A stretch of 64,000 bases of DNA from Pseudomonas sp. JUb42 (GCF_024807945.1 NZ_JANUFD010000002.1:248001-312000), one strand, 5' to 3'; positions 1 through 9,448 are shown, numbered from the stretch's first letter. Notes: generated from the sequence alone by a model not told the origin. Program-made: numbers and translations.

Positions 1-964
1 CGCCGGGAGACAAGGTCTTGGTAAAGCTTGAGCAATAGATCACCCGGCCAAGGCGATCAAAGGACTTGAGCGACTTGGTACGACCCTGCTCGAACATCAG
101 TTCGCCGTAGATATCATCTTCGACAATCTGGATATCGAAGTCTGAAGCCAGGCGCAGCAGGTGTTTCTGCCGCTCTTCGGGCATGGTGCTGCCCAGGGGA
201 TTGCTCAGGCGCGAGGTGAGGACCAACGTCTTGATCGACCACTGGTTGGCCGCCAGTTGCAAGGCCTCCAGACTGATACCGGTGACCGGATCACTGGGGA
301 TCTCGATAACCTTCAGGCCCAGCAAATCGGCCAGTTGCAGCAGGCCGTAATAGGTCGGCGACTCCGCTGCGATCAGGTCGCCCGGACGAGTCAGAACCCG
401 CAGCGACATCTGCAGCGCATCGACGCAACCGTGGGTGATGACCACTTCGGACGGATCGACCACTACCCCGGCATCGCGCATGCGGATCGCGACCTGACGG
501 CGCAACGGCTCAAAACCGGGGCTGAACATGTAGCTGAAGGCCCGCGGGCTCTGAAACCGGGTGACCTTGGCGATCTGCTGATGCAAGGCCCGCACCGGCA
601 GGTAATCGACATGAGGCACAGCGGCGCCCAGGGGAAACACACCCTCGCGGCGGGATTCCACCAACACCTGCTGAATGATGCTGCTGCGGGTGACCAGGCC
701 AGGCCGCTCGACCCGCGCAATATCGGGAGTCGGCGCCGTCAAGGCGGGCGTCTGGTGCACATAGTAGCCCGACTGCGGCCGCGCCCGGATCAATCCCTGG
801 TCTTCCAGGTTGGCATAAGCCTGCAGCACTGTGGCATGACTGACGTTTAGCTGCGAACTCATCTTGCGCACCGAAGGCACGCGCTCGCCGGGCTGATAAA
901 CACCCCGACGAATGTCCTCGGCCAACTGCTGAGAGATGCGTTGATAAAGCAAAAGATTAGTCAT
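1..964 (-). CDS. MocR/PdxR-type GntR regulator with aminotransferase-like domain (partial, 3' end cut)
   Basis: The N-terminal 70 residues form a winged helix-turn-helix of the GntR type (QRISQQLAEDIRRGVYQPGE, then VPSVRKMSSQLNVSHATVLQ). The rest resembles a fold-type I PLP aminotransferase domain (VVITHGCVDALQMSLRVLTR, IVEDDIYGEL, and SSFTKTLSPG around the PLP lysine). This layout defines MocR regulators, which sense PLP or amino compounds. The ATG start is the complement of 962-964. The window edge removes roughly the last third. The regulated gene is unknown; nothing in the window is obviously its target. Confidence 0.9.
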   Translation of the reverse strand, partial: MTNLLLYQRISQQLAEDIRRGVYQPGERVPSVRKMSSQLNVSHATVLQAYANLEDQGLIRARPQSGYYVHQTPALTAPTPDIARVERPGLVTRSSIIQQVLVESRREGVFPLGAAVPHVDYLPVRALHQQIAKVTRFQSPRAFSYMFSPGFEPLRRQVAIRMRDAGVVVDPSEVVITHGCVDALQMSLRVLTRPGDLIAAESPTYYGLLQLADLLGLKVIEIPSDPVTGISLEALQLAANQWSIKTLVLTSRLSNPLGSTMPEERQKHLLRLASDFDIQIVEDDIYGELMFEQGRTKSLKSFDRLGRVIYCSSFTKTLSPG

Positions 965-1044
965 GACCCAGGCCTCGATCCTTGCCGACAGCAGGTTTCC
1001 AAAATGAAAACAGTCGTTAATTTACCTCAATAGTTTCGAAGTGT

Positions 1045-1055
1045 ACTGGGACAGT
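1045..1055. promoter_or_regulatory. Candidate MocR operator palindrome
   Basis: An 11-bp inverted repeat, ACTG-GGA-CAGT, lies about 80 bp upstream of the MocR-type start codon. A second pair, TTGCCA (1083-1088) and TGGCAA (1101-1106), follows. Autoregulation by MocR proteins at such sites is known in the family, but the assignment here is only inference from position and symmetry. Confidence 0.3.
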
Positions 1056-1135
1056 TTGACGCAGGGCTAGCACTATTGCGCATTGCCAAAAAATAATTTA
1101 TGGCAAATATGCCAATATGCAGGGTGTTTACGCAT

Positions 1136-1174
1136 AAAAAATCCCGGCGTCGCTTCCGAGGCCGGGATTTTTTT
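1136..1174. terminator. Bidirectional intrinsic terminator
   Basis: AAAAATCCCGGC pairs with GCCGGGATTTTT around a 12-nt loop, giving a GC-rich stem flanked by A and T runs on both sides. It ends the minus-strand OmpA-like operon. Confidence 0.85.
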
Positions 1175-1183
1175 GATTTTTTT

Positions 1184-1999
1184 TCAGCGAGCAGCGCCCA
1201 AGTGGCCTTTTTCGTCAGAAAAAACGATCTCGACCCGACGATTCATCGCCCGACCACGCTCGGAAGTGTTCGCCGCCACGGCAAAGTCATCGCCGTAACC
1301 CTGCACCTGAATACGCTTTTCAGCGATTCCCAGATCAGTCAGCACATCGGCGACGGCCTGAGCCCGATCCTTGGACAGTTGCAGGTTCTCGTCCTTGTCA
1401 CCGGTACTGTCGGTATAACCCTCGATACGCACGATGCGCGCCGGGTTGAGCTGAAGGAACTGCACCAGTTTCAGCACCGTGCGATTGGCCGATGTTTTCA
1501 GCTCGGCCTGACCGGTATCAAACAGCGTATCGCCGAGAGTCAGGACCAGGCCGCGATCGGTCTGGGTCGTGGCCAGGGCGACAATCTGGTCTTCCAGCCA
1601 CTGCCCCTGGCGCTGGGCACTGGCCAGTTTGGCTTCACGCAATGCCAGTTGCAGACGCTGACGCTCCAGTTCCTGTTTGGCCAGGGCTTCCTGATTGAGC
1701 AGCAGATGACTGTGCTCCCGGGCAATGGCACTGTAACGACTGCTCAGGTATGCGTAGTGACTGACATCCGTACTGCTGCCCAGGTAACCGGAAAGACGAT
1801 CAGCGCGGCTCAGCAGTTCACCGGCACGAATCACGTCCCGTGGCGCGCTGCGCAGCACATCAGGATCCTCCTTCACTTTCTGGAAATCGGCACCGGCCTG
1901 GCGCAAAGCCTGATCGCTGTCCTGACGCCCGGCGCAACCGTACAGTCCGGCCGAACCCAGCAATAAACACACACTGATTAAGCAAGGAACGCGATTCAT
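1184..1999 (-). CDS. OmpA-family lipoprotein (peptidoglycan-associated)
   Basis: A 271-aa protein with a lipoprotein signal peptide (lipobox LYGC, Cys about residue 22), a central helical, coiled-coil-like stretch (about 30-140) and a C-terminal OmpA/MotB domain (about 150-265). The domain carries the peptidoglycan-binding signature IEGYTDSTGDKDENLQLSKD followed by RAQAVADVL. It probably tethers the outer membrane to the cell wall. Its start overlaps the stop of the upstream DUF4398 gene by 4 nt (ATGA), so the two are translationally coupled. The exact physiological role is not known. Confidence 0.85.
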   Translation of the reverse strand: MNRVPCLISVCLLLGSAGLYGCAGRQDSDQALRQAGADFQKVKEDPDVLRSAPRDVIRAGELLSRADRLSGYLGSSTDVSHYAYLSSRYSAIAREHSHLLLNQEALAKQELERQRLQLALREAKLASAQRQGQWLEDQIVALATTQTDRGLVLTLGDTLFDTGQAELKTSANRTVLKLVQFLQLNPARIVRIEGYTDSTGDKDENLQLSKDRAQAVADVLTDLGIAEKRIQVQGYGDDFAVAANTSERGRAMNRRVEIVFSDEKGHLGAAR

Positions 2000-2349
2000 T
2001 GCGCACTCCCCAACTGTTTATGCAGGCGATTGAGTCGGGTATCGAGCTGATGCAACTGCTCTTCACTCTTGGCCACCAGCACCTTGGCCTCAGCCAGGCG
2101 CGCATCCAGCTCAGCCTCTTCGGCCTGCATGCGCGCATCCTTGTAGGATTTGCCAAGCATGGCGGAACGCGCCTGGGCATATTTGGCCTGAGCCATCTGC
2201 AGATCGTCCTGGTCATCGGTGGCGCCGACAGCCTTGGCCTGCTCGAGGGCCTGCTCGGTCAATTTCAGTTGTTCGGTGGGCGCCGGATCACTGGCGCAAC
2301 CGGCCAGGCTGGCTACTGCCAGGGCGGCGAATAGAGGGCGGATACTCAC
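1996..2349 (-). CDS. DUF4398 domain-containing lipoprotein
   Basis: A 117-aa protein with a lipoprotein signal peptide ending in SLAGC, followed by an alanine- and glutamate-rich region predicted to be almost all alpha-helix (LTEQALEQAKAVGA, then QAEEAELDARLAEAKVL). DUF4398 proteins are small helical envelope proteins that commonly precede OmpA-domain proteins, as here. Function is unknown. The pairing suggests the two form a periplasmic helical scaffold. Confidence 0.75.
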   Translation of the reverse strand: MSIRPLFAALAVASLAGCASDPAPTEQLKLTEQALEQAKAVGATDDQDDLQMAQAKYAQARSAMLGKSYKDARMQAEEAELDARLAEAKVLVAKSEEQLHQLDTRLNRLHKQLGSAQ

Positions 2350-2359
2350 AAAAACGTTC

Positions 2360-3187
2360 CTACTTATTTAGAACACTGCTGCTGCCAGCTTGCTGCAACT
2401 GAGCCTTCCAGAGATCAAGGTTGCGCTTGACCGCTGCGTCCGACAGCCCGGAGGCGGAGGATTCTGTCATCTTTTTCGCCAACTGTCCGCGCAACCACGG
2501 GTCGTTGCAGGCGGAATTGAACGACAGCGCCAGATAAAAACCAGGCTTGTCCAGAGGCAACGGCTGGGGCATCAAGTCGTTGGCGAAGCCCAGGGTCTGG
2601 CTCAACGCCAGACCTGCGTAGTGTCCGGCGAGGACATATTCAACCTGACCCAGCATCAGTTTCTGAAAAGCCTGGGCAAGATTGGGCACACGTTCCAGCG
2701 TCAGATGCTCCTGCGCCGAACCTTCAAAGGAACGGGTTAGCCGGGTCTTCTCAGAAATGGCTCCCGGGTGCCCTTTCAAGTCGATCAGCAGGTTGAAGGG
2801 TGCAGCCTGTGTCCGTCGGGTCCAGACCATGATTTCGTTACGCATGATGGGCGGATGGATATAGTCCAGAGCCTCCAGCTCTTCGACATTGAGAGGCGCA
2901 TCAGCCAGCAGATCCATGCGTCCGCTGCGCACTTCATCCAGAGCCTGACTGCGCTTGCCACCGTACAGAAGCTCGACCTTGATACCCAACTCCCCTGCCA
3001 CCTGTTTGAGGACATCGGCGTTGGCGCCGATCAGGCGTTTAGGATCTGCGGGATCCCGCCATAAATAAGGAGGGGCATCCGGACTGCCCGTCACGATCAG
3101 CCGCTCACACTTGCCTGCGGCAAACAGCAACGACGGCAACAACAAAAGCCCTAGCATCAATGCTGGCAACGGCTTTACCTGGCCCAT
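2360..3187 (-). CDS. Periplasmic solute-binding protein (family 3 type)
   Basis: A 275-aa protein with a Sec signal peptide (LMLGLLLLPSLLFAAG) and the bilobal SBP_bac_3 pattern: VTGSPDAPPYLWRD near the N-terminus, GANADVLKQVAGELGIKVEL, and RSGRMDLLADAPLN. No ABC permease or ATPase is adjacent. It may feed a remote transporter or act as a sensor for the envelope cluster that follows 10 bp downstream. The ligand cannot be read from the sequence. Confidence 0.75.
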   Translation of the reverse strand: MGQVKPLPALMLGLLLLPSLLFAAGKCERLIVTGSPDAPPYLWRDPADPKRLIGANADVLKQVAGELGIKVELLYGGKRSQALDEVRSGRMDLLADAPLNVEELEALDYIHPPIMRNEIMVWTRRTQAAPFNLLIDLKGHPGAISEKTRLTRSFEGSAQEHLTLERVPNLAQAFQKLMLGQVEYVLAGHYAGLALSQTLGFANDLMPQPLPLDKPGFYLALSFNSACNDPWLRGQLAKKMTESSASGLSDAAVKRNLDLWKAQLQQAGSSSVLNK

Positions 3188-3217
3188 GAATCCTTCCTTT
3201 ATTTAACGCAATAAAAA

Positions 3218-3284
3218 ACCCGTTCCCGAGGAACATGGGACCTCGTGGCAAGCCACGGATTCCACGCTCCCCGAAAGAACGGGT
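3218..3284 (-). terminator. Likely terminator of etfBA with nested hairpin
   Basis: ACCCGTTC (3218-3225) pairs with GAACGGGT (3277-3284), and CGTGGC-AA-GCCACG (3244-3257) forms an inner hairpin. On the minus-strand transcript the outer stem is followed by a U-run (TTTTTTAT). It separates etfBA from the solute-binding protein gene. Confidence 0.6.
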
Positions 3285-3308
3285 GATTTATAAGCCGGAG
3301 GGCGTTCT

Positions 3309-3360
3309 GCAGGAGCGGTTTTAACCGCGAGAATGCTCTCCCGGCTAAAGCCGGTCCTGC
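3309..3360. repeat. REP element, type B
   Basis: Two small palindromes in tandem, GCGGTTTTAACCGC and CCCGGCTAAAGCCGG, between etfA and its terminator. The same CCGGCTAAAGCCGG core recurs at 25497-25586 and 48164-48214. Confidence 0.7.
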
Positions 3361-3361
3361 G

Positions 3362-4291
3362 TTAAACCAGCTTTTCCAACTCAGGCACCGCTTCGAACAG
3401 GTCAGCAACCAGGCCATAGTCAGCCACCTGGAAGATCGGTGCTTCTTCGTCCTTGTTGATCGCAACGATCACCTTGGAGTCCTTCATACCGGCCAAGTGC
3501 TGGATCGCGCCGGAGATACCGACGGCGATGTACAACTGAGGCGCGACGATCTTGCCGGTCTGGCCGACCTGCATGTCGTTCGGTACGAAACCGGCATCGA
3601 CCGCAGCGCGGGAAGCGCCGACCGCTGCACCCAGCTTGTCCGCCAGGGCGTACAGGTGCTTGAAGTTGTCGCCGTTCTGCATGCCGCGGCCGCCGGAAAC
3701 GACGATCTTGGCAGCGGTCAGCTCCGGACGATCGGACTTGGCCAGTTCTTCACCCACGAAGGACGATTTGCCTGCGTCGTGAGCAGCCGCAACCGCTTCA
3801 ACCGCAGCCGAACCACCTTCAGCGGCTACCGGGTCGAAACCGGTGGCACGTACGGTGATGATCTTGACCGCAGCCGAAGACTGAACGGTGGCGATGGCGT
3901 TACCGGCATAGATCGGGCGCTTGAAGGTGTCGGCGCTTTCTACCGAGATGATCTCGGAGATCTGGTCAACGTCCAGTTGCGCGGCAACCCGCGGCAGGAT
4001 GTTTTTGCCGTTGGAAGTCGCGGCAGCCAGGATGTGGCTGTAGCCTTTGCCCAACTCGGCAACGAGCGGCGCAACGTTTTCCGGCAGTTGATGGCCGTAG
4101 GCAGCGTTGTCCGCCAGCAGCACCTTGGCCACACCGGCGATTTTCGCCGCTGCGTCAGCCACAGCAGCCACACCGGCGCCAGCCACCAGTACATTGATGT
4201 CGCCACCGATCTTAACGGCAGCAGCCACGGTATTCAGGGTGGCCGGAGCCAGGGTCTTGCCGTCGTGTTCAGCGATTACCAGGATAGTCAT
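3362..4291 (-). CDS. etfA: Electron transfer flavoprotein alpha subunit
   Basis: A 309-aa protein of normal EtfA length. The C-terminal FAD-binding domain is clear ([14 protein letters not shown], then [20 protein letters not shown], then [12 protein letters not shown]). With EtfB it forms the soluble flavoprotein that takes electrons from acyl-CoA and other primary dehydrogenases and passes them to ETF-quinone oxidoreductase. The gene lies 2 bp downstream of etfB, clearly one operon. The likely terminator is at 3218-3284. Confidence 0.97.
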   Translation of the reverse strand: MTILVIAEHDGKTLAPATLNTVAAAVKIGGDINVLVAGAGVAAVADAAAKIAGVAKVLLADNAAYGHQLPENVAPLVAELGKGYSHILAAATSNGKNILPRVAAQLDVDQISEIISVESADTFKRPIYAGNAIATVQSSAAVKIITVRATGFDPVAAEGGSAAVEAVAAAHDAGKSSFVGEELAKSDRPELTAAKIVVSGGRGMQNGDNFKHLYALADKLGAAVGASRAAVDAGFVPNDMQVGQTGKIVAPQLYIAVGISGAIQHLAGMKDSKVIVAINKDEEAPIFQVADYGLVADLFEAVPELEKLV

Positions 4292-4293
4292 GG

Positions 4294-5043
4294 TCAGATC
4301 ACCTTCGCTTCGTTTTTCAGTTTCTCGACCAGTTCAGCCACCGACTTGACCTTGATGCCAGCGCTGCGGGCAGCCGGCGCTTCGACTTTCAGGGTCTTGG
4401 TGGTGGAGGCCGTGGAGACACCCAGAGCGTCCGGAGTCAGCACTTCGAGAGGCTTCTTCTTGGCTTTCATGATGTTCGGCAGCGAGGCGTAGCGTGGCTC
4501 GTTCAGACGCAGGTCTGTGGTCACGATCGCTGGCAGGCTCAGGGAAACGGTTTGCAGGCCGCCGTCGATTTCGCGGGTCACGGCAACCTTGTCACCGGCC
4601 ACTTCGACTTTCGACGCGAAAGTGCCTTGCGGGTAGCCACTCAGGGCTGCCAGCATCTGACCAGTCTGGTTGTTGTCGCTGTCGATGGCTTGTTTGCCCA
4701 GGATCACCAACTGAGGCTGTTCCTTGTCGACCACGGCCTTGAGCAGCTTGGCCACGGCAAGGGAGTTCAGTTCGTCAGCAGATTCAACGAGGATGGCGCG
4801 GTCAGCGCCCAGTGCCAGTGCGGTACGCAGTTGCTCCTGAGCAGTGGTCGGGCCGACGGAAACGACGACGATCTCGGTCGCTACGCCTTTCTCTTTCAGG
4901 CGGACGGCCTCTTCCACGGCGATTTCGCAGAAAGGGTTCATCGACATTTTGACGTTGGCCAGATCAACGCCGGAGTTGTCCGCTTTGACGCGAACCTTGA
5001 CGTTGTAGTCGACCACACGTTTGACAGCTACAAGAACCTTCAT
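4294..5043 (-). CDS. etfB: Electron transfer flavoprotein beta subunit
   Basis: A 249-aa protein beginning [20 protein letters not shown], the standard EtfB N-terminus. The in-frame upstream extension to 5085 is not family-like, so the start at 5043 is preferred. It carries the AMP-binding loop ([28 protein letters not shown]) and the recognition loop region ([20 protein letters not shown]). Heterodimer partner of EtfA. Probably controlled from the shared region with etfQO, where a PsrA-type box is found. Confidence 0.96.
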   Translation of the reverse strand: MKVLVAVKRVVDYNVKVRVKADNSGVDLANVKMSMNPFCEIAVEEAVRLKEKGVATEIVVVSVGPTTAQEQLRTALALGADRAILVESADELNSLAVAKLLKAVVDKEQPQLVILGKQAIDSDNNQTGQMLAALSGYPQGTFASKVEVAGDKVAVTREIDGGLQTVSLSLPAIVTTDLRLNEPRYASLPNIMKAKKKPLEVLTPDALGVSTASTTKTLKVEAPAARSAGIKVKSVAELVEKLKNEAKVI

Positions 5044-5437
5044 GGATTCCTCGTTTCTCTCCGGTGAAAAGAAGTCGCCCGGCATCAGCCAGGCGATGAA
5101 TGCGCGTCAGTGTAAAGAACACCTCTGAAAACACTGTATTCGTGCTTGCTGAAGGGGGAATTCGGCAAAAACATCCGTCCGCATCCAGCAATCACAGCCG
5201 TAGACCACAAGGGTGTGTAAACTTCATCCCCCTGCCGCCCCGCAAGGGGTGAGGCTGGTCTGTCACGCGGCTCGCAATGTCTTTAGAGGTGTTCCTGGAT
5301 CAACAGCCAGGCGCGGTACAAACACCCAATAAGCGCAAAACCGCCCGTATCTTGACCGGAACGCCTTTTCTGGTCAATACGACAAAACTGCCAGTCACGA
5401 GCCCCGCCTCTATGATTTATCAGGCTTGCAGCTAATT

Positions 5438-5451
5438 CAAACAAACGTTTG
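5438..5451. promoter_or_regulatory. PsrA-type operator
   Basis: CAAAC-AAAC-GTTTG fits the published PsrA consensus (G/C)AAAC-N2-4-GTTTG(C/G) with N=4, except that the outer flanking G/C is not required here. It also contains the 12-bp palindrome ACAAACGTTTGT. It lies immediately upstream of the -35 of the etfQO promoter and between the divergent etf genes. PsrA, a TetR-family fatty-acid sensor, is known to control etf and beta-oxidation genes in Pseudomonas; occupation here is inferred. Confidence 0.7.
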
Positions 5452-5453
5452 TA

Positions 5454-5482
5454 TTGGACCGCAAGGGTGGTGTAGATATAAT
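5454..5482 (+). promoter_or_regulatory. Sigma70 promoter for etfQO
   Basis: TTGGAC (5454-5459), 17-bp spacer, and a perfect TATAAT (5477-5482). It is followed by about 100 nt of leader to the GTG start of etfQO. Confidence 0.7.
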
Positions 5483-5583
5483 GCGCCCCTTGTGTAATGA
5501 CGTTTGGGCCAACCACCCTTCATACGTCGCTTTTTATGCGTCATATAAAAAAACACCGTAGAGCCTTGAGTAGGAGATAGCCT

Positions 5584-7239
5584 GTGGAACGCGAATACAT
5601 GGAATTCGACGTGGTCATCGTCGGAGCCGGCCCCGCCGGGCTTTCTGCCGCTTGCCGCCTGAAGCAAAAAGCAGCCGATGCCGGTCAAGAGATCAGCGTC
5701 TGCGTGGTGGAGAAAGGCTCGGAAGTCGGTGCCCACATTCTGTCCGGCGCAGTGTTCGAACCCCGCGCCCTCAACGAACTGTTTCCCAACTGGCAGGAAC
5801 TCGGCGCACCGCTGAACACGCCGGTCAAGCGCGATGACATCTATGTACTGCGCAGCGCCGACAGCGCCACCAAGGTGCCGGACCTGTTCGTACCCAAGAC
5901 CATGCACAACCATGGCAACTATATTATCTCCCTGGGCAACCTGTGCCGCTGGCTGGCCCAGCAGGCCGAGAACCTGGGTGTGGAGATCTACCCCGGCTTC
6001 GCCGCCCAGGAAGCCCTGTTCGACGACAACGGTGTCGTGCGTGGCATCATTACCGGTGACCTGGGCGTTGACCGCGAAGGCAACCCCAAGGAAGGCCTGT
6101 ACACCCCCGGCATGGAACTGCGCGGCAAATACACGCTGTTCGCCGAAGGCTGCCGTGGCCATATCGGCAAGCAACTGATCAAGCGCTTCAAGCTGGACGA
6201 CGAGTCAGACGTGCAGCACTACGGCATCGGCCTCAAGGAAATCTGGGAAGTCGACCCGGCCAAGCATGAACAGGGCCTGGTGGTTCACACCGCCGGCTGG
6301 CCGCTGGACGACGACAACATGGGCGGCTCCTTCCTTTATCACCTGGAAAACAACCAGGTGGTGGTGGGTTTGATCGTCGACCTGTCGTACAGCAACCCGT
6401 ACCTGTCGCCGTTCGACGAATTCCAGCGCTACAAGCACCATCCGGTGATCAAGCAGTACCTGGAAGGCGGCAAGCGCATCAGCTATGGCGCCCGCGCCAT
6501 CTGTAAAGGCGGCCTGAACTCGCTGCCGAAAATGGTCTTCCCCGGCGGCGCGCTGATCGGCTGCGACCTGGGCACCCTGAACTTCGCCAAGATCAAGGGC
6601 AGCCACACCGCGATGAAATCCGGCATGCTCGCCGCTGAAGCCATCGCCGACGTGCTGTTCGCCGGTAACGAAGGCGGCGACACCCTTAATAGCTATGTTC
6701 AGGCCTTCAAGGGCAGCTGGTTGCAGGAAGAGCTGTTCGGCAGCCGCAACTTCGGCCCGGCCCTGCACAAGTTCGGCGCGATCATGGGCGGTGCGTTCAA
6801 CTTCATCGACCAGAATATCTTCGCGGGCAAACTGCCGTTTACCCTGCACGACACCAAGCCGGACTACGCCTGCCTCAAACTGGCGGCCGACTCGAAGAAG
6901 ATCGACTACCCCAAACCCGACGGCAAGCTCAGCTTCGACAAGCTCAGCTCGGTGTTCATCTCCGGTACCAACCACGAAGAAGAACAGCCGTGCCACCTGA
7001 AGCTGACCGACCCGAGCATCCCGATCGGCACCAACCTGCCGCTGTATGACGAGCCGGCCCAGCGCTACTGCCCGGCGGGTGTGTATGAGGTAGTGACCAA
7101 GGAAGACGGCGAGAAGCGCTTCCAGATCAACGCGCAGAACTGCGTGCACTGCAAAACCTGCGACATCAAGGACCCGTCCCAGAACATCACCTGGGTCACC
7201 CCGGAGGGCGCAGGCGGGCCGACGTACCCTAATATGTAA
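5584..7239 (+). CDS. Electron transfer flavoprotein-ubiquinone oxidoreductase
   Basis: A 551-aa membrane-associated enzyme that moves electrons from reduced ETF to ubiquinone. The N-terminal FAD dinucleotide motif VIVGAGPAGLSAACRLK is at about 10-26. The C-terminal ferredoxin-like domain has the 4Fe-4S cysteines (RYCPAG, then NCVHCKTCDIKDP). A GTG start at 5584 is chosen because AGGAG (5572-5576) lies 7 nt upstream; the alternative ATG is at 5599. Divergent from etfBA, so all three ETF parts share one regulatory region. Confidence 0.96.
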   Translation: MEREYMEFDVVIVGAGPAGLSAACRLKQKAADAGQEISVCVVEKGSEVGAHILSGAVFEPRALNELFPNWQELGAPLNTPVKRDDIYVLRSADSATKVPDLFVPKTMHNHGNYIISLGNLCRWLAQQAENLGVEIYPGFAAQEALFDDNGVVRGIITGDLGVDREGNPKEGLYTPGMELRGKYTLFAEGCRGHIGKQLIKRFKLDDESDVQHYGIGLKEIWEVDPAKHEQGLVVHTAGWPLDDDNMGGSFLYHLENNQVVVGLIVDLSYSNPYLSPFDEFQRYKHHPVIKQYLEGGKRISYGARAICKGGLNSLPKMVFPGGALIGCDLGTLNFAKIKGSHTAMKSGMLAAEAIADVLFAGNEGGDTLNSYVQAFKGSWLQEELFGSRNFGPALHKFGAIMGGAFNFIDQNIFAGKLPFTLHDTKPDYACLKLAADSKKIDYPKPDGKLSFDKLSSVFISGTNHEEEQPCHLKLTDPSIPIGTNLPLYDEPAQRYCPAGVYEVVTKEDGEKRFQINAQNCVHCKTCDIKDPSQNITWVTPEGAGGPTYPNM

Positions 7240-7263
7240 GAGGGACAGCTTTTATTCGAGCTA

Positions 7264-8217
7264 TCAGCCATGTGCTGCGAGAAAGGCTCCTTCGGGGGCC
7301 TTTTTGCTGTCTGCGATAAACATGGCAGCGCGACTACCCTCCTCCCCCGGATTACGCTGAAAGTAGCGTTTATATTCGCGACTGAACTGCGACGTGCTCT
7401 GATAGCCGACCCGCAACGCCACCTGGGCCACGCCCAAGCCTTCGACGATCAACAGATGCTGAGCCTTGAGCAGGCGCAGGCGCTTGAGGTATTGCACCGG
7501 CGACAACAGGGTGCTGCGCTTGAAATGCTCATGGAAGGTCGAAGCACTCATGTTTGCCTGACGCGCCAGGGTCTCGACATTCAGCGGCTCGGAAAAATGG
7601 CTATGCAGATAAGCCAGCGAGCCGGCAACACGGGCGAAATGGCTTTGCTGGGTGACCAATGCCCGCAGTACCCCGGATTGCGGCCCACGCAACGCGGCAT
7701 ACAACACCTCACGCAGCCGCGCCTGGCCCATGGCCTGACATTCGCGCGGATCGTGCAGACAACGCAGCAAGCGCTCCAGGCTCTCGCGCATGGCCGTATC
7801 GAGGACCACCGAGGTCATGGACTCCGGCGTCTGCGCCTCGACTATCTGGTCCGGCTCCTCGCCCAAAGCCTGGACCAGCTCGCCCAGCACCACCCGGTCG
7901 ATCGCCACCGACACACCGAACAGCGGCTCCTGGGGCGTGGCAAAGGTCTCGCACATGAACGGCACCGACAGCGCCTGTACCAGGTAATGCCCGGCGCCGT
8001 AGTCCAGGGTACGGGTGCCCAGGGTCGCGAACTTGCCACCCTGGGCGATGATCATCAGGCTCGGCTCGTAGATCTGCGGGCTGCTGGCGACATAGGTATA
8101 GAGGGAGACGACGTTGACCTGGGGCAAGCGTGTCGCCACAAAACCCGGCCGCGTGGCCAAGGGCTTGATCAGCGCGACAAGGGCGGCATTGGCGTCGGAA
8201 TGGTAGGACTGCAACAT
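7264..8217 (-). CDS. AraC-family transcriptional regulator (AraC_N type)
   Basis: A 317-aa protein with an N-terminal cupin-like AraC_N domain (about 10-170) and two C-terminal helix-turn-helices (NVETLARQANMSASTFHEHF; VAQVALRVGYQSTSQFSREY). Divergent from the zinc alcohol dehydrogenase at 8396, with 178 bp between. This arrangement, common for this subfamily, suggests it activates that gene, perhaps in response to an aldehyde. The convergent 3' end overlaps the etfQO terminator. Confidence 0.88.
   Translation of the reverse strand: MLQSYHSDANAALVALIKPLATRPGFVATRLPQVNVVSLYTYVASSPQIYEPSLMIIAQGGKFATLGTRTLDYGAGHYLVQALSVPFMCETFATPQEPLFGVSVAIDRVVLGELVQALGEEPDQIVEAQTPESMTSVVLDTAMRESLERLLRCLHDPRECQAMGQARLREVLYAALRGPQSGVLRALVTQQSHFARVAGSLAYLHSHFSEPLNVETLARQANMSASTFHEHFKRSTLLSPVQYLKRLRLLKAQHLLIVEGLGVAQVALRVGYQSTSQFSREYKRYFQRNPGEEGSRAAMFIADSKKAPEGAFLAAHG
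7282..7305 (+). terminator. UUCG-tetraloop terminator of etfQO
   Basis: AAAGGCTCC-TTCG-GGGGCCTTT followed by further T: a 9-bp stem (one G-U pair) capped by a UUCG loop. It overlaps the last codons of the convergent AraC gene. Confidence 0.85.
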
Positions 8218-8395
8218 GAAAGACCCGGCAGAGGATTAGACAGCCCTATCATCGCAGATCTGCCCCGCGTGGCGCTCATCTGGCAACGGGCGCCGGAGGA
8301 ATAGGCATGACACTCGGAGGAATCATCATCGTCAGTACGGGCAGCCTGCCGGACAATGGCCGCCTTCAATCTGATACACATTAGCGAGGTTCATC

Positions 8396-9448
8396 ATGTA
8401 CACAGCCATCGGTTACGCCGCCCAGACATCGACCGCTCCCCTGGCCCCCATGACCTTCGAACGCCGCGCCCCACGGGCCGACGATGTGGCCATCGAGATC
8501 CTCTACTGCGGCGTCTGCCATTCGGATATCCACCAGGCGCGCAACGAGTGGGGGTTTGCCACCTACCCGCTGATGCCAGGCCATGAAATCGTCGGCAAGG
8601 TCACCGCTATCGGCGCCAATGTCAGCAAGTTCAAAGTCGGTGATCTGGTCGGCGTCGGCTGCCTGGTCGACTCCTGCCGCACCTGCGAAGCCTGCACGGC
8701 GGACCTGGAGCAATACTGCGTCGAAGGCCCGACCCAGACCTATGCCGGGCACGACCGCATCGACGGCAGCCTGACCATGGGCGGCTACTCCAGCGCCATC
8801 GTAGTCAGCGACCGCTTCGTCGTGAGCATTCCGGCCAAGCTCGACCTGGCCAGCGCCGCGCCGATTCTGTGCGCAGGCATTACCACCTATTCGCCACTGA
8901 AGCACTTCGGCGTCAAGGCCGGTGACAAGGTCGGCGTATTGGGCATGGGCGGTCTCGGCCATATGGGCATCAAGTTCGCCAAGGCCATGGGCGCCGAAGT
9001 GACCCTGTTCACCCGTTCCCAGGCCAAGGCCGAAGAAGCCCGTCGCCAGGGTGCCGACCATGTGATCGTGTCAACCGACGAGCAGCAGATGCAGGCCGCC
9101 GCCGGGCAGTTCGACTACCTGCTGGACACCATTCCGGTGCAACACGACCTCAACCCCTACCTCAACACCCTGAAGTTCGACGGCGTACATATCCTGGTTG
9201 GCCTGATCGAACCGATCAACCCGCCGGTGCACGCAGTGAACCTGGTGATGAAGCGTCGGGTACTGGCCGGCTCCATGATCGGCGGCCTGGCAGAAACCCA
9301 GGAAGTCCTCGACTTCTGCGCCGAGCACGACATCACCTGTGACATCGAGATGCTGGATATCCGCAATATCAACGACGCATTCGAACGCGTGATCAAGGGT
9401 GATGTGAAATATCGCTTTGTGATAGATATGGCCACATTGAAAGCCTGA
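8396..9448 (+). CDS. Zinc-dependent NAD(P) alcohol dehydrogenase (YahK/CAD-like)
   Basis: A 350-aa medium-chain dehydrogenase. The catalytic zinc ligands are visible in YCGVCHSDIH and PGHEIVG. The structural zinc site is the four-Cys lobe GCLVDSCRTCEACTADLEQY plus the following Cys. The Rossmann loop is GVLGMGGLGHMGIKFAKAMG. The group resembles E. coli YahK and cinnamyl-alcohol dehydrogenases, broad aldehyde reductases that usually prefer NADPH. The substrate is unknown; control by the divergent AraC protein is likely. Confidence 0.9.
   Translation: MYTAIGYAAQTSTAPLAPMTFERRAPRADDVAIEILYCGVCHSDIHQARNEWGFATYPLMPGHEIVGKVTAIGANVSKFKVGDLVGVGCLVDSCRTCEACTADLEQYCVEGPTQTYAGHDRIDGSLTMGGYSSAIVVSDRFVVSIPAKLDLASAAPILCAGITTYSPLKHFGVKAGDKVGVLGMGGLGHMGIKFAKAMGAEVTLFTRSQAKAEEARRQGADHVIVSTDEQQMQAAAGQFDYLLDTIPVQHDLNPYLNTLKFDGVHILVGLIEPINPPVHAVNLVMKRRVLAGSMIGGLAETQEVLDFCAEHDITCDIEMLDIRNINDAFERVIKGDVKYRFVIDMATLKA

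Larger units (their letters stand above)
5044..5583. other. Divergent regulatory region between etfBA and etfQO
   Basis: 540 bp without a gene. The half nearest etfQO holds a PsrA-like box and a sigma70-like promoter (separate entries). The etfB-proximal half shows no clear motif. Confidence 0.7.

Noticed and set aside
5437..6174. Minus-strand 245-codon frame over etfQO
   Set aside because: Shadow of etfQO and its upstream region; no ribosome-binding site and no family resemblance.
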